NCBI RefSeq assembly: GCF_014257025.1
Contig: NZ_JACMSF010000014.1
Span: forward strand, 96,719 to 160,718
Reading direction: 5' to 3'
From: Streptomyces cupreus
GTDB taxonomy: Bacteria; Actinomycetota; Actinomycetes; Streptomycetales; Streptomycetaceae
Length of the DNA stretch: 64,000 bases
Within the stretch, counting starts at the first letter, position 1, and each line of letters starts with the position of its first letter. Positions 31,529-40,406 of this stretch are shown here, one piece after another. The notes under the pieces were generated by a model, which saw only the letters and a program-made list of their open reading frames with translations, was not told the origin of the DNA and made no database searches. The position numbers were made by a program, and so were the translations under genes.

Positions 31529-31645
31529 CTTTCTTGCCCCCACGCATCCTTTCACTCTCTTTAACGTCTGGTGTGCCCTGCACGTTCATAGGCGAAACCG
31601 CGGGTTCATGGAGTGAGACACCCCCGGAAGGTAGAGTCCAGCGGC

Positions 31646-34600
31646 GTGCACCTCAAGGCCCTGACCCTCCGTGGGTTCAAGTCGTTCGCCTCGGCGACCA
31701 CACTCCGGTTCGAGCCGGGCATCACGTGTGTCGTCGGACCGAACGGCTCGGGCAAGTCCAATGTCGTGGACGCGCTCAGCTGGGTCATGGGTGAGCAGGG
31801 TGCCAAGTCGCTGCGCGGCGGCAAGATGGAGGACGTCATCTTCGCCGGCACCACAGGGCGTCCCCCGCTGGGCCGCGCCGAGGTGTCGCTGACCATCGAC
31901 AACTCCGACGGGGCGCTGCCCATCGAGTACGCCGAGGTCACCATCACGCGGATCATGTTCCGCAACGGCGGCAGCGAGTACCAGATCAACGGCGACACAT
32001 GCCGGCTGCTCGACATCCAGGAGCTGCTCTCCGACTCCGGCATCGGCCGTGAGATGCATGTGATCGTCGGCCAGGGCCAGCTGGACTCGGTGCTGCACGC
32101 GGACCCGATGGGGCGCAGGGCCTTCATCGAAGAGGCCGCGGGTGTGCTGAAGCACCGCAAGCGCAAGGAGAAGGCGCTCAGAAAGCTCGACGCGATGCAG
32201 GCCAACCTCGCGCGCGTGCAGGACCTCACCGACGAACTGCGCCGACAGCTCAAGCCCCTCGGCCGCCAGGCCGCCGTCGCCCGCAGGGCCGCCGTCATCC
32301 AGGCCGACCTGCGCGACGCCCGCCTCCGCCTCCTCGCCGACGATCTCGTACGGCTGCGTGAGGCCCTCAAGGCCGAGGTCGCCGACGAGGCCGCCCTGAA
32401 GGAACGCAAGGAAGCCGCCGAACTGGAACTGAAGAGGGCGCTCCAGCGCGAGGCGCTCCTGGAGGACGAGGTACGGCAGCTGACCCCGCGCCTCCAGCGC
32501 GCCCAGCACACCTGGTACGAGCTCTCCCAGCTCGCCGAACGCGTCCGCGGCACCGTCTCCCTCGCCGACGCGCGCGTGAAGAGCGCCACCTCCGCACCCC
32601 CCGAGGAGCGGCGCGGCCGCGACCCCGAGGACATGGAGCGGGAGGCCGCCCGGATCCGCGAGCAGGAGGCCGAGCTGGAAGCGGCCCTGGAGGCGGCCGA
32701 GCGCGCCCTGGACGACACCGTCGCCCATCGCGCCGAACTGGAGCGCGAACTCGCCCTGGAAGAGCGGCGCCTGAAGGACGTCGCCCGGGCCATCGCCGAC
32801 CGCCGCGAGGGCCTCGCCCGGCTGAACGGCCAGGTCAACGCCGCCCGTTCGCGCGCCGCCTCCGCCCAGGCCGAGATCGACCGACTCGCCGCCGCCCGGG
32901 ACGAGGCCCAGGAGCGGGCGTTCGCCGCGCAGGAGGAGTACGAGGCCCTGAAGGCCGAGGTCGACGGCCTTGACGCGGGCGACGCGGAACTGGCCGAACA
33001 GCACGACGCGGCGAAGACGGCCCTCGCACAGGCGGAGACGGCACTCACGGCGGCCCGAGAGGCGGCCACGGCAGCGGAACGCAAGCGCGCCGCGACCCAG
33101 GCCCGCCACGAGGCGCTGGCCCTCGGCCTGCGCCGCAAGGACGGCACGGGCGCGCTGTTGGGCGCGAAGGACCGGCTCACGGGGTTGCTGGGCCCGGCGG
33201 CGGAACTGCTGACGGTCACCCCGGGATACGAGGTCCCGCTCGCCGCCGCCCTCGGCGCCGCCGCGGACGCCATCGCCGTCACGACCCCGTCCTCCGCCGC
33301 CGAGGCGATCCGGCTGCTGCGCAAACAGGACGGCGGGCGCGCGGCCCTGCTCCTGAGCGGCGCCCCCGACGACGTACCGCAAGAGACCAGGCCGGACGGT
33401 CCTCCCTTCGCCGCCGATCTGGTCCGCGCCCCTGCCGAGCTCATGCCTGCCGTACGACGGCTGCTTCGCGGGATCGTCGTGGTCGGCACCCTTGAGGACG
33501 CCGAGGATCTGGTTTACACGCGGCCCGAACTCACCGCCGTGACCGCTGAAGGCGACCTCCTCGGCGCCCACTTCGCGCAGGGCGGTTCTGCCGGGGCACC
33601 GAGCCTCCTGGAGGTACAGGCTTCCGTCGACGAGGCGGCCACCGAGCTTGAGGAACTGGCCGTGCGGTGCGCGGAGCTCACCGAGGCGCAGCACGCCGCA
33701 GGGGAACACCGCAAGGAATGTGCCGCACGCGTCGAAGAGCTGGGCGACCGGCGCCGCGCCGCGGACCGGGAGAAGTCGGCCGTGGCCCAGCAGCTCGGCC
33801 GGCTCGCCGGGCAGGCGCGAGGCGCGGCGGGGGAAGCGGAGCGATCCGTCGCGGCCGCCGCGCGGGCGCAGGATGCGCTGGACAAGGCCCTGGAAGAGGT
33901 CGAGGTACTCGCCGAGCGGCTCGAAGTCGCCGAGGAGATGCCCGTCGAGGAGGAGCCCGACACCTCGGTCCGGGACCGCCTCGCCGCCGACGGCGCAAAC
34001 GCCCGCCAGACCGAAATGGAGGCTCGCCTCCAGGCCCGTACGCACGAAGAGCGTGTGAAAGGCCTCGCCGGCCGCGCCGACTCCCTCGACCGCGCCGCCC
34101 GAGCGGAGCGCGACGCACGCGCGCGTGCCGAGCAGCGGCGGGCGCGTCTGAGGCACGAGGCCGCCGTCGCCGAGGCCGTCGCCTTTGGCGCCCGCCAGTT
34201 GCTCGCGCATGTCGAGGTGTCCCTCGGCCGGGCCGAGGCGGAGCGGGCCGCCGCCGAGGCCGACAAGGCCAAAAGGGAGCAGGAGCTGACCGCCGCCCGG
34301 AACACGGGCCGCGACCTCAAGGCCGAGCTCGACAAGCTGACCGACTCCGTACACCGCGGTGAGGTGCTCGGCGCCGAGAAGCGGCTGCGGATCGAGCAGC
34401 TGGAGACGAAGGCGCTGGAGGAGCTCGGCGTGGAGCCTGCCGGGCTGGTCGAGGAGTACGGCCCCCATCAGCTCGTACCGCCCTCGCCGCCCGCCGAGGG
34501 CGAGGAGCTGCCGGAGGATCCCGAGCATCCGCGCAACCGGCCCAGGCCCTTCGTGCGCGGGGAGCAGGAGAAGCGGCTGAAGGCGGCCGAGCGGGCCTAC

Positions 34601-35200
34601 CAGCAGCTCGGCAAGGTCAATCCGCTCGCCCTGGAGGAGTTCGCCGCTCTGGAGGAGCGCCACAAGTTCCTCAGTGAGCAGCTGGAGGACCTCAAGAAGA
34701 CCCGCGCCGATCTGCTCCAGGTCGTCAAGGAGGTCGACGAGCGGGTCGAGCAGGTCTTCACCGAGGCCTACCGGGACACCGCCCGTGAGTTCGAGGGCGT
34801 CTTCAGCCGGCTGTTCCCGGGTGGCGAGGGGCGGCTGCTGCTGACCGACCCCGAGAACATGCTGACCACGGGCGTGGACGTCGAGGCGCGTCCGCCGGGC
34901 AAGAAGGTCAAGCGGCTGTCGCTGCTGTCGGGCGGCGAGCGCTCGCTGACCGCCGTGGCCCTGCTGGTGTCGATCTTCAAGGCGCGGCCCAGCCCGTTCT
35001 ATGTCATGGACGAGGTCGAGGCGGCCCTCGACGACACCAACCTGCAGCGGCTGATCCGCATCATGCAGGAGCTTCAGGAAGCCTCCCAGCTCATCGTGAT
35101 CACCCACCAGAAGCGGACCATGGAGGTCGCCGACGCGCTGTACGGCGTCTCCATGCAGGGCGACGGTGTGTCGAAGGTCATCTCCCAGCGCCTTCGCTAG
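31646..35200 (+). CDS. smc: Chromosome segregation ATPase SMC
   Basis: An 1184-residue SMC protein from GTG 31646 (MHLKALTLRGFKSFAS). Walker A VGPNGSGKSN is near residue 35. Two long coiled-coil arms flank a hinge at about residues 500-670 (GTGALLGAKDRLTGLLG). The C-terminal head has the ABC signature LLSGGERSLTAVALL and Walker B FYVMDEVEAALDD. With ScpA/ScpB it condenses chromosomes; in Streptomyces this matters during sporulation. It is transcribed alone, between two clear non-coding gaps. Confidence 0.98.
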   Translation: MHLKALTLRGFKSFASATTLRFEPGITCVVGPNGSGKSNVVDALSWVMGEQGAKSLRGGKMEDVIFAGTTGRPPLGRAEVSLTIDNSDGALPIEYAEVTITRIMFRNGGSEYQINGDTCRLLDIQELLSDSGIGREMHVIVGQGQLDSVLHADPMGRRAFIEEAAGVLKHRKRKEKALRKLDAMQANLARVQDLTDELRRQLKPLGRQAAVARRAAVIQADLRDARLRLLADDLVRLREALKAEVADEAALKERKEAAELELKRALQREALLEDEVRQLTPRLQRAQHTWYELSQLAERVRGTVSLADARVKSATSAPPEERRGRDPEDMEREAARIREQEAELEAALEAAERALDDTVAHRAELERELALEERRLKDVARAIADRREGLARLNGQVNAARSRAASAQAEIDRLAAARDEAQERAFAAQEEYEALKAEVDGLDAGDAELAEQHDAAKTALAQAETALTAAREAATAAERKRAATQARHEALALGLRRKDGTGALLGAKDRLTGLLGPAAELLTVTPGYEVPLAAALGAAADAIAVTTPSSAAEAIRLLRKQDGGRAALLLSGAPDDVPQETRPDGPPFAADLVRAPAELMPAVRRLLRGIVVVGTLEDAEDLVYTRPELTAVTAEGDLLGAHFAQGGSAGAPSLLEVQASVDEAATELEELAVRCAELTEAQHAAGEHRKECAARVEELGDRRRAADREKSAVAQQLGRLAGQARGAAGEAERSVAAAARAQDALDKALEEVEVLAERLEVAEEMPVEEEPDTSVRDRLAADGANARQTEMEARLQARTHEERVKGLAGRADSLDRAARAERDARARAEQRRARLRHEAAVAEAVAFGARQLLAHVEVSLGRAEAERAAAEADKAKREQELTAARNTGRDLKAELDKLTDSVHRGEVLGAEKRLRIEQLETKALEELGVEPAGLVEEYGPHQLVPPSPPAEGEELPEDPEHPRNRPRPFVRGEQEKRLKAAERAYQQLGKVNPLALEEFAALEERHKFLSEQLEDLKKTRADLLQVVKEVDERVEQVFTEAYRDTAREFEGVFSRLFPGGEGRLLLTDPENMLTTGVDVEARPPGKKVKRLSLLSGGERSLTAVALLVSIFKARPSPFYVMDEVEAALDDTNLQRLIRIMQELQEASQLIVITHQKRTMEVADALYGVSMQGDGVSKVISQRLR

Positions 35201-35254
35201 ATGCGTGTGGTCTGCATCGGTTACGACCTGCGCTGTTGCTGCGCTCTCCCAGTT

Positions 35255-35343
35255 GAGTTCAACTCTTGAACTCGTGTTGTCTCGCCGAATCTTCAGATTC
35301 GCGGCGGATCACTTATTGACTTCGAAACTTGAAGACATAGTCT
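35255..35343 (+). promoter_or_regulatory. glcP control region: palindrome plus promoter-like boxes
   Basis: GAGTTCAA-CTC-TTGAACTC (35255-35273) is a perfect 8-bp dyad with a 3-base centre. CGAATCT-TC-AGATTCG (35286-35301) is a second dyad. TTGACT (35316-35321) and TAGTCT (35338-35343), 16 bases apart, form a plausible promoter about 90 bases before the glcP start. This 230-base gap is notably AT-rich for the window. glcP is glucose-induced in Streptomyces, so a sugar-responsive repressor is likely (inference). Confidence 0.55.
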
Positions 35344-35432
35344 CTGCAAAGTTGCTTTTACCTTCAGGTGTGAGCGGCGTACCCGATGCACCCCACCCCC
35401 GGCGACGTTGCCGGTGGCCCGAGGAGTAGTAC

Positions 35433-36851
35433 GTGACCAGCACAGCGCAGGCACCCAAGTCAGGAGCCAGGTCGGCTCACCCCGAACATCTCGGGCACGT
35501 CGTCTTCATCGCCGCGGCGGCGGCCATGGGCGGCTTCCTGTTCGGTTACGACAGCTCCGTCATCAACGGCGCCGTCGAGGCCATCCGGGACCGCTACGAC
35601 ATCGGCTCCGCGGCCCTCGCCCAGGTCATCGCCATCGCCCTGATCGGCTGTGCCATCGGCGCCGCGACGGCCGGCCGGATAGCGGACCGGATCGGCCGTA
35701 TCCGGGTCATGCAGATCGCCGCCGTGCTGTTCGTCGTCAGCGCCGTCGGCTCCGCGCTGCCGTTCTCGCTGTGGGACTTCGCCCTCTGGCGGGTCGTCGG
35801 CGGCTTCGCCATCGGTATGGCCTCGGTCATCGGCCCCGCCTACATCGCCGAGGTCGCCCCACCGGCCTACCGCGGCCGGCTCGGCTCCTTCCAGCAGGCC
35901 GCGATCGTCATCGGCATCGCCGTCTCGCAGCTGGTCAACTGGGGTCTGTTGAACGCCGCCGACGGCGACCAGCGCGGCGAGCTGATGGGCCTTGAGGCCT
36001 GGCAGGTCATGCTCGGCGTCATGGTCGTCCCGGCCGTCCTGTACGGCCTGCTCTCCTTCGCGATCCCCGAGTCGCCGCGCTTCCTCATCTCCGTCGGCAA
36101 GCACGACCGCGCCCGCGAGATCCTCCAGGAGGTCGAGGGCAAGGACATCGACCTGACCGCCCGCGTCGCCGAGATCGAGCACGCGATGAACAGCGAGCAC
36201 AGGTCCACCTTCAAGGACCTGCTCGGCGGCGGCTTCTTCTTCAAGCCGATCGTCTGGATCGGTATCGGCCTGTCGGTCTTCCAGCAGTTCGTCGGCATCA
36301 ACGTCGCGTTCTACTACTCCTCGACGCTGTGGCAGTCGGTCGGTGTGGATCCGACGGAGTCGTTCTTCTACTCCTTCACGACGTCGATCATCAACATCGT
36401 CGGCACCGTGATCGCGATGATCTTCGTGGACCGGGTCGGCCGCCGCCCGCTCGCCATCATCGGCTCGGTCGGTATGGTCATCGGCCTCGCGCTGGAGGCC
36501 TGGGCCTTCTCCTTCGACCTGGTCGACGGCAAGCTCCCGGCCGCCCAGGGCTGGACCGCCCTGATCGCCGCCCACATCTTCGTCCTCTTCTTCGCCCTGT
36601 CCTGGGGTGTGGTCGTCTGGGTCATGCTCGGCGAGATGTTCCCGAACAAGATCCGCGCCGCCGCCCTGGGCGTGGCCGCCGCCGCGCAGTGGATCGCCAA
36701 CTGGGCCATCACCGCGAGCTTCCCCTCGCTTGCCGACTGGAACCTCTCCGTGACCTACGTGATCTACACGGTCTTCGCCGCGCTCTCCATCCCGTTCGTC
36801 CTCAGGTTCGTGAAGGAGACGAAGGGCAAGGCCCTGGAGGAGATGGGCTGA
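35433..36851 (+). CDS. glcP: MFS sugar porter, glucose permease GlcP
   Basis: A 472-residue transporter of the sugar porter family with 12 predicted membrane segments. Family motifs are GFLFGYDSSVINGA in TM1, RIADRIGRIRVM after TM2, PAYIAEVAPPAYRGRLGS after TM4, PESPRFL before the central loop, QQFVGINVAFYYSS in TM7 and DRVGRRPLAIIG after TM8. Position and sequence match S. coelicolor GlcP, the main glucose/H+ symporter, on which glucose repression depends. A 19-bp hairpin terminates it. Confidence 0.95.
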   Translation: MTSTAQAPKSGARSAHPEHLGHVVFIAAAAAMGGFLFGYDSSVINGAVEAIRDRYDIGSAALAQVIAIALIGCAIGAATAGRIADRIGRIRVMQIAAVLFVVSAVGSALPFSLWDFALWRVVGGFAIGMASVIGPAYIAEVAPPAYRGRLGSFQQAAIVIGIAVSQLVNWGLLNAADGDQRGELMGLEAWQVMLGVMVVPAVLYGLLSFAIPESPRFLISVGKHDRAREILQEVEGKDIDLTARVAEIEHAMNSEHRSTFKDLLGGGFFFKPIVWIGIGLSVFQQFVGINVAFYYSSTLWQSVGVDPTESFFYSFTTSIINIVGTVIAMIFVDRVGRRPLAIIGSVGMVIGLALEAWAFSFDLVDGKLPAAQGWTALIAAHIFVLFFALSWGVVVWVMLGEMFPNKIRAAALGVAAAAQWIANWAITASFPSLADWNLSVTYVIYTVFAALSIPFVLRFVKETKGKALEEMG

Positions 36852-36922
36852 CCGCCCGCTCCCCGCTGAACTCGGGGAGAAGGGCCAAGTCCCCGCTGCC
36901 CCTCTCCCCGTACTCGTGAAGA

Positions 36923-36965
36923 GACGTACTGCCCCGGCTCAGCCTGTGAGCCGGGGCAGTACGTC
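36923..36965. terminator. Long bidirectional terminator between glcP and the luciferase-like gene
   Basis: A perfect 19-bp stem (36923-36941 with 36947-36965) and a 5-base loop GCCTG. The stem includes the last codons of the convergent flavin oxidoreductase gene, so it must form in both transcripts. Confidence 0.88.
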
Positions 36966-37910
36966 TTCGCACAGCAGCCGCAGACTGCGCCAGCCCTCCT
37001 CCACCGGCATCCCGCCGCACAGCGGATGCAGCACCAGGTTGTCCAGGCCCTGCGCCACGCACTGCTCGGGCGTCAGCACCCGGTACACGTCCTCCGCGCG
37101 CAGCTCGCCCACGGTCGTGGCCGCCGACCGCACGGCCGAGCGGATGTCGCCCGACTGCCAGGAGGCGTACGTCCGCGCCTCGTGCAGGAAGTGCTCGCCG
37201 TACCGGGCCCAGGTCCCCTCCGGGTCCTCGGCGAGGTGCAGCAGCGGGGTCTCGGCGGCCGGCATCATCGTCCAGCCCTCGGTGCCGTACTCGGTCAGCC
37301 GCTCCTTGTAGTACGCCTCCAGCTCCGGCAGATGCGCGCTGGGGAAGAACGGCAGGCCGAGGCGGGCGGCCCGGCGCGCGGCGGCCTTCGAGGAGCCGCC
37401 GACCAGCAGCAGGGGGTGCGGCTCGGTGAAGGGGCGCGGGGTGACGCGTACCGTACGGCCGCGGTACTCGAACTCCTCGCCGGTCCAGGCCTTCAGCAGC
37501 GTCTCCAGGACCTCGTCCTGGAGCCGGCCGCGCCGCTTCCAGTCCACGTCGAACAGGGCGTACTCCTCGGGCCGGTACCCGATCCCCGCGACCGTCACCA
37601 GGCGGCCGCCGCTGATCAGATCCAGTACGGCGATGTCCTCGGCGAGGCGCAGTGGGTCGTGCAGCGGGCCGATGACCGCCGAGACCGTCACGGCGAGGCG
37701 CCGGGTCGCGCCGAAGACTGCGCCCGCGAAGGCGAACGGCGACGGCAGCCAATTGTTCGCGACGCCGTGGTGCTCCTCGGTCTGCACGGTGCTGATCCCG
37801 TGCTCGTCGGCGTACGCGGCCATCTCCAGGGCGGTCCGGTAGCGGGCGGCGAGCGAGGCGGGGGTCGCGTCGGGCTCGACGAGGTTGAAACGGACGACCG
37901 TGACGGGCAT
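36939..37910 (-). CDS. LLM-class (luciferase-like) flavin-dependent oxidoreductase
   Basis: A 323-residue TIM-barrel protein of the bacterial luciferase-like family, which uses FMN or F420. ATG 37910 follows a GGGGG-rich RBS; a longer start at 37973 is unlikely. Features are VQTEEHHGVANNWLPSPF near the N-terminus, DLISGGRLVTVAGIGYRPEEY, and WTGEEFEYRGRTVRV with PRPF. Substrate unknown. An F420 synthesis gene (cofC) lies 30 kb away, but the cofactor cannot be read from sequence here. It is divergent from ftsY. Confidence 0.9.
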   Translation of the reverse strand: MPVTVVRFNLVEPDATPASLAARYRTALEMAAYADEHGISTVQTEEHHGVANNWLPSPFAFAGAVFGATRRLAVTVSAVIGPLHDPLRLAEDIAVLDLISGGRLVTVAGIGYRPEEYALFDVDWKRRGRLQDEVLETLLKAWTGEEFEYRGRTVRVTPRPFTEPHPLLLVGGSSKAAARRAARLGLPFFPSAHLPELEAYYKERLTEYGTEGWTMMPAAETPLLHLAEDPEGTWARYGEHFLHEARTYASWQSGDIRSAVRSAATTVGELRAEDVYRVLTPEQCVAQGLDNLVLHPLCGGMPVEEGWRSLRLLCEDVLPRLTG

Positions 37911-38017
37911 GGGGGGTCCCCCTTCACCGGGCGGGTGTGGGGGGAGGACGTTAGCTGACGATGTGTCAGACATCCAGAGGGGTGTCGGGGGGCTCCATGG
38001 CCGATACTGGACGCGTT

Positions 38018-39229
38018 ATGGACATCGTCATCCTTGCTGTAGTCATCGCCGTGGTCGTGCTCGGCGCGCTCGGTGGGCTCGTCGTCGGCAGCCGGCGCAA
38101 GAAGCAGCTGCCCCCGCCGCCCCCCGCAGCGCCCGACATCACCGCCCCCCCGGCCGAGCCGCACGTCGGCGACGAGGCCGAGACGCCGCGCGACGAACCG
38201 CGCCGGACGATAGAGGAGGTGGACCTGCCCGACGGCTCGGCCCCGGCCGCCGTCGAGGAACCGCCCGTCGTCGAAGAGCTCCCGCCTGCCGAGATCGAGG
38301 TCCCGGAGCCCACCGCGGGCCGCCTCGTGCGGCTGCGCGCCCGTCTGTCCCGCTCCCAGAACGCACTCGGCAAGGGCCTGCTCACGCTGCTCTCGCGCGA
38401 GCACCTGGACGAGGACACCTGGGAGGAGATCGAGGACATCCTGCTCACCGCCGACGTCGGCGTGCAGCCCACCCAGGAGCTGGTCGAGGGCCTGCGCGAG
38501 CGCGTGAAGGTGCTCGGCACCCGGACCCCCGAGGAGCTGCGCGGCCTGCTGCGCGAGGAGCTGCTCAAGCTGGTCGGCACCGACATGGACCGGACCGTGA
38601 AGACCGAGCCGGAGGACCGCAAGCCCGGCATCGTGATGGTCGTCGGCGTCAACGGCACCGGCAAGACCACCACCACCGGCAAGCTCGCCCGGGTCCTGGT
38701 CGCCGACGGCAACACCGTCGTCCTCGGCGCCGCGGACACCTTCCGTGCCGCCGCCGCCGATCAGCTCCAGACCTGGGGCGAGCGGGTCGGCGCCCACACC
38801 GTGCGCGGTCCTGAGGCCGGCGACCCCGCCTCCGTCGCCTTCGACGCGGTGAAGGAGGGCAAGGAGATGGGCTCCGACGTCGTCCTCATCGACACCGCGG
38901 GGCGGCTGCACACCAAGACCGGCCTCATGGACGAGCTAGGCAAGGTCAAGCGGGTCGTGGAGAAGCACGCGCCGCTCGACGAGGTGCTCCTGGTCCTCGA
39001 CGCCACGACCGGACAGAACGGTCTGGTGCAGGCCCGGGTGTTCGCCGAGGTGGTCGACATCACCGGCATCGTCCTGACCAAGCTGGACGGTACGGCCAAG
39101 GGCGGCATCGTGGTCGCCGTGCAGCGCGAGCTGGGGGTGCCGGTCAAGCTGGTCGGCCTGGGCGAGGGCGCGGACGATCTGGCGCCGTTCGAGCCGGAGG
39201 CGTTCGTTGACGCCCTTATCGGAGAGTGA
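38018..39229 (+). CDS. ftsY: Signal recognition particle receptor FtsY
   Basis: A 403-residue SRP receptor. It begins with one membrane segment (MDIVILAVVIAVVVLGALGG), then an acidic Pro/Glu-rich linker, then the N and G domains. GTPase motifs are VGVNGTGKTTTTGKLA (G1), DTFRAAAADQLQ, DTAGRLHTK (G3) and TKLDGTAKGG (G4). An upstream in-frame ATG at 37997 has a good RBS and would add 7 residues. It partners Ffh (46463) in co-translational membrane targeting. A 13-bp hairpin follows. Confidence 0.97.
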   Translation: MDIVILAVVIAVVVLGALGGLVVGSRRKKQLPPPPPAAPDITAPPAEPHVGDEAETPRDEPRRTIEEVDLPDGSAPAAVEEPPVVEELPPAEIEVPEPTAGRLVRLRARLSRSQNALGKGLLTLLSREHLDEDTWEEIEDILLTADVGVQPTQELVEGLRERVKVLGTRTPEELRGLLREELLKLVGTDMDRTVKTEPEDRKPGIVMVVGVNGTGKTTTTGKLARVLVADGNTVVLGAADTFRAAAADQLQTWGERVGAHTVRGPEAGDPASVAFDAVKEGKEMGSDVVLIDTAGRLHTKTGLMDELGKVKRVVEKHAPLDEVLLVLDATTGQNGLVQARVFAEVVDITGIVLTKLDGTAKGGIVVAVQRELGVPVKLVGLGEGADDLAPFEPEAFVDALIGE

Positions 39230-39258
39230 CACCCACCTACCGAAGTTCGTAGGTGACA

Positions 39259-39289
39259 AGCGCCCGCCTCCCTTCCGGAGGCGGGCGCT
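39259..39289. terminator. Terminator between ftsY and the Prim-Pol gene
   Basis: AGCGCCCGCCTCC and its complement form a 13-bp perfect stem around loop CTTCC. It lies between two convergent genes and probably serves both. Confidence 0.85.
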
Positions 39290-39292
39290 CCG

Positions 39293-39949
39293 CTATGCGC
39301 GGGACCGATGGGCGACGTACGCCAGCGTGCCCAGCAGCAACCGCGCCGCCGGAGGCTTGGTCGCCGAGTCCAGTTCGGGGGAGCGCAGCCAGCGCACCGG
39401 GCCCAGGCCGCCGCGGTCGGACGGCGGGGCCGTGATGTACGTACCCGGGCCGAGGCCGCGCAGATCGAGGGAGGTCGGGTCGTCCCAGCCCATGCGGTAG
39501 AGCAGGTCGGGCAGTTCGGCGGCGGCGCCGGGGGCGACGAAGAAGTGGGCGCGGCCGTCGGGGGCGGCGGCGACCGGGCCGAGGGGCAGACCCATGCGCT
39601 CCAGGCGGGTCAGCGCGCGGCGCCCGGCGGGTTCGGCCACCTCGATCACGTCGAAGGCCCGGCCGACCGCCAGCATCACCGCGGCGCCCGGGAACTCGGC
39701 CCAGGTGCGGGACACCTCGTCGAGGGTGGCGCCGGCCGGGACCCGGGGCGCGAAGTGCAGGGGGTGGGCGCCGGGTGCACGGCAGTCCGCGCGGCCGCAG
39801 GAACAATCGCCGGCCGCCGCTCGCGCGCCCGGCACGACGTCCCAGCCCCACAGACCGGTGAACTCGGCGACGGCGGTGCACTCCGACGAACGGCCGCGTC
39901 GACGCGTGCCGGAGCGGATGTCGCGGATGCCGGCGATCGTGAAGCCCAT
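39293..39949 (-). CDS. Prim-Pol N-terminal-domain protein
   Basis: A 218-residue protein from ATG 39949, which follows TTGGAGGGGG. It resembles the bifunctional DNA primase/polymerase N-terminal domain family. CSCGRADCRAPGAHPLHFAP is the typical Cys-rich start segment, and VMLAVGRAFDVIEVAEPAGRRAL holds the acidic metal-site region. Only this domain is present; no helicase or primase C-terminal domain follows, so polymerase activity is uncertain. Stand-alone members are common in Streptomyces chromosomes, as I recall, next to nsdA. The 5' neighbour nsdA is divergent. Confidence 0.8.
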   Translation of the reverse strand: MGFTIAGIRDIRSGTRRRGRSSECTAVAEFTGLWGWDVVPGARAAAGDCSCGRADCRAPGAHPLHFAPRVPAGATLDEVSRTWAEFPGAAVMLAVGRAFDVIEVAEPAGRRALTRLERMGLPLGPVAAAPDGRAHFFVAPGAAAELPDLLYRMGWDDPTSLDLRGLGPGTYITAPPSDRGGLGPVRWLRSPELDSATKPPAARLLLGTLAYVAHRSRA

Positions 39950-40406
39950 GCCCCCTCCAACTGGTCCGGCGCGCCGGTGGTTACGACGCGGATGCGGAAC
40001 GTGACCCTCTGTATCCACCTTGTGCATTCTCGCGCCCGGCTCCACGCATCCCGGGCGGCGCTCGGAAGCGCCCGGGGTGGTGCGTCTGGCAATGCGCGCC
40101 CCTGAGTGCACCGCTCCGCCACTACCGGTCGTCCTATGTCAAGTGAATCGTCTGGAGGCGACCGTGAGTTCATTCGAAGGGGTGGCGAATGGTGGCGTTT
40201 CCGGGATCGCCATGGCTGGACGGGTGATCGTAGGATTACTGTGAGTGCACGAGTCCTGGGGGCACATGCGCTTGTGGGTATGCCGGAGGCAAGTCGGCTT
40301 TCCGTTCGAAGGGTGAGAACTACGGGACGGGCAGCCGTATTCACCGGCATTCTGATAGGGCTTGGCGCACTCGGTGACAAGTGGTCCAAGGGATGGGGGC
40401 GTTGCA
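39950..40406. promoter_or_regulatory. 457-base divergent control region of Prim-Pol gene and nsdA
   Basis: No convincing gene is seen; short open frames here lack RBS and family features. It contains TTCATTCGAAGG (40169-40180) and CCGTTCGAAGGG (40302-40313), two copies of a TTCGAAGG motif. TTCATTCGAAGG recurs exactly at 42007-42018, downstream of nsdA and upstream of amtB. The long leader of nsdA suggests complex control. Confidence 0.45.

Noticed and set aside
31586..35107. 1173-codon open frame on the - strand opposite smc
   Set aside because: Shadow of smc, produced by strong third-position GC bias. No start signal or family resemblance.
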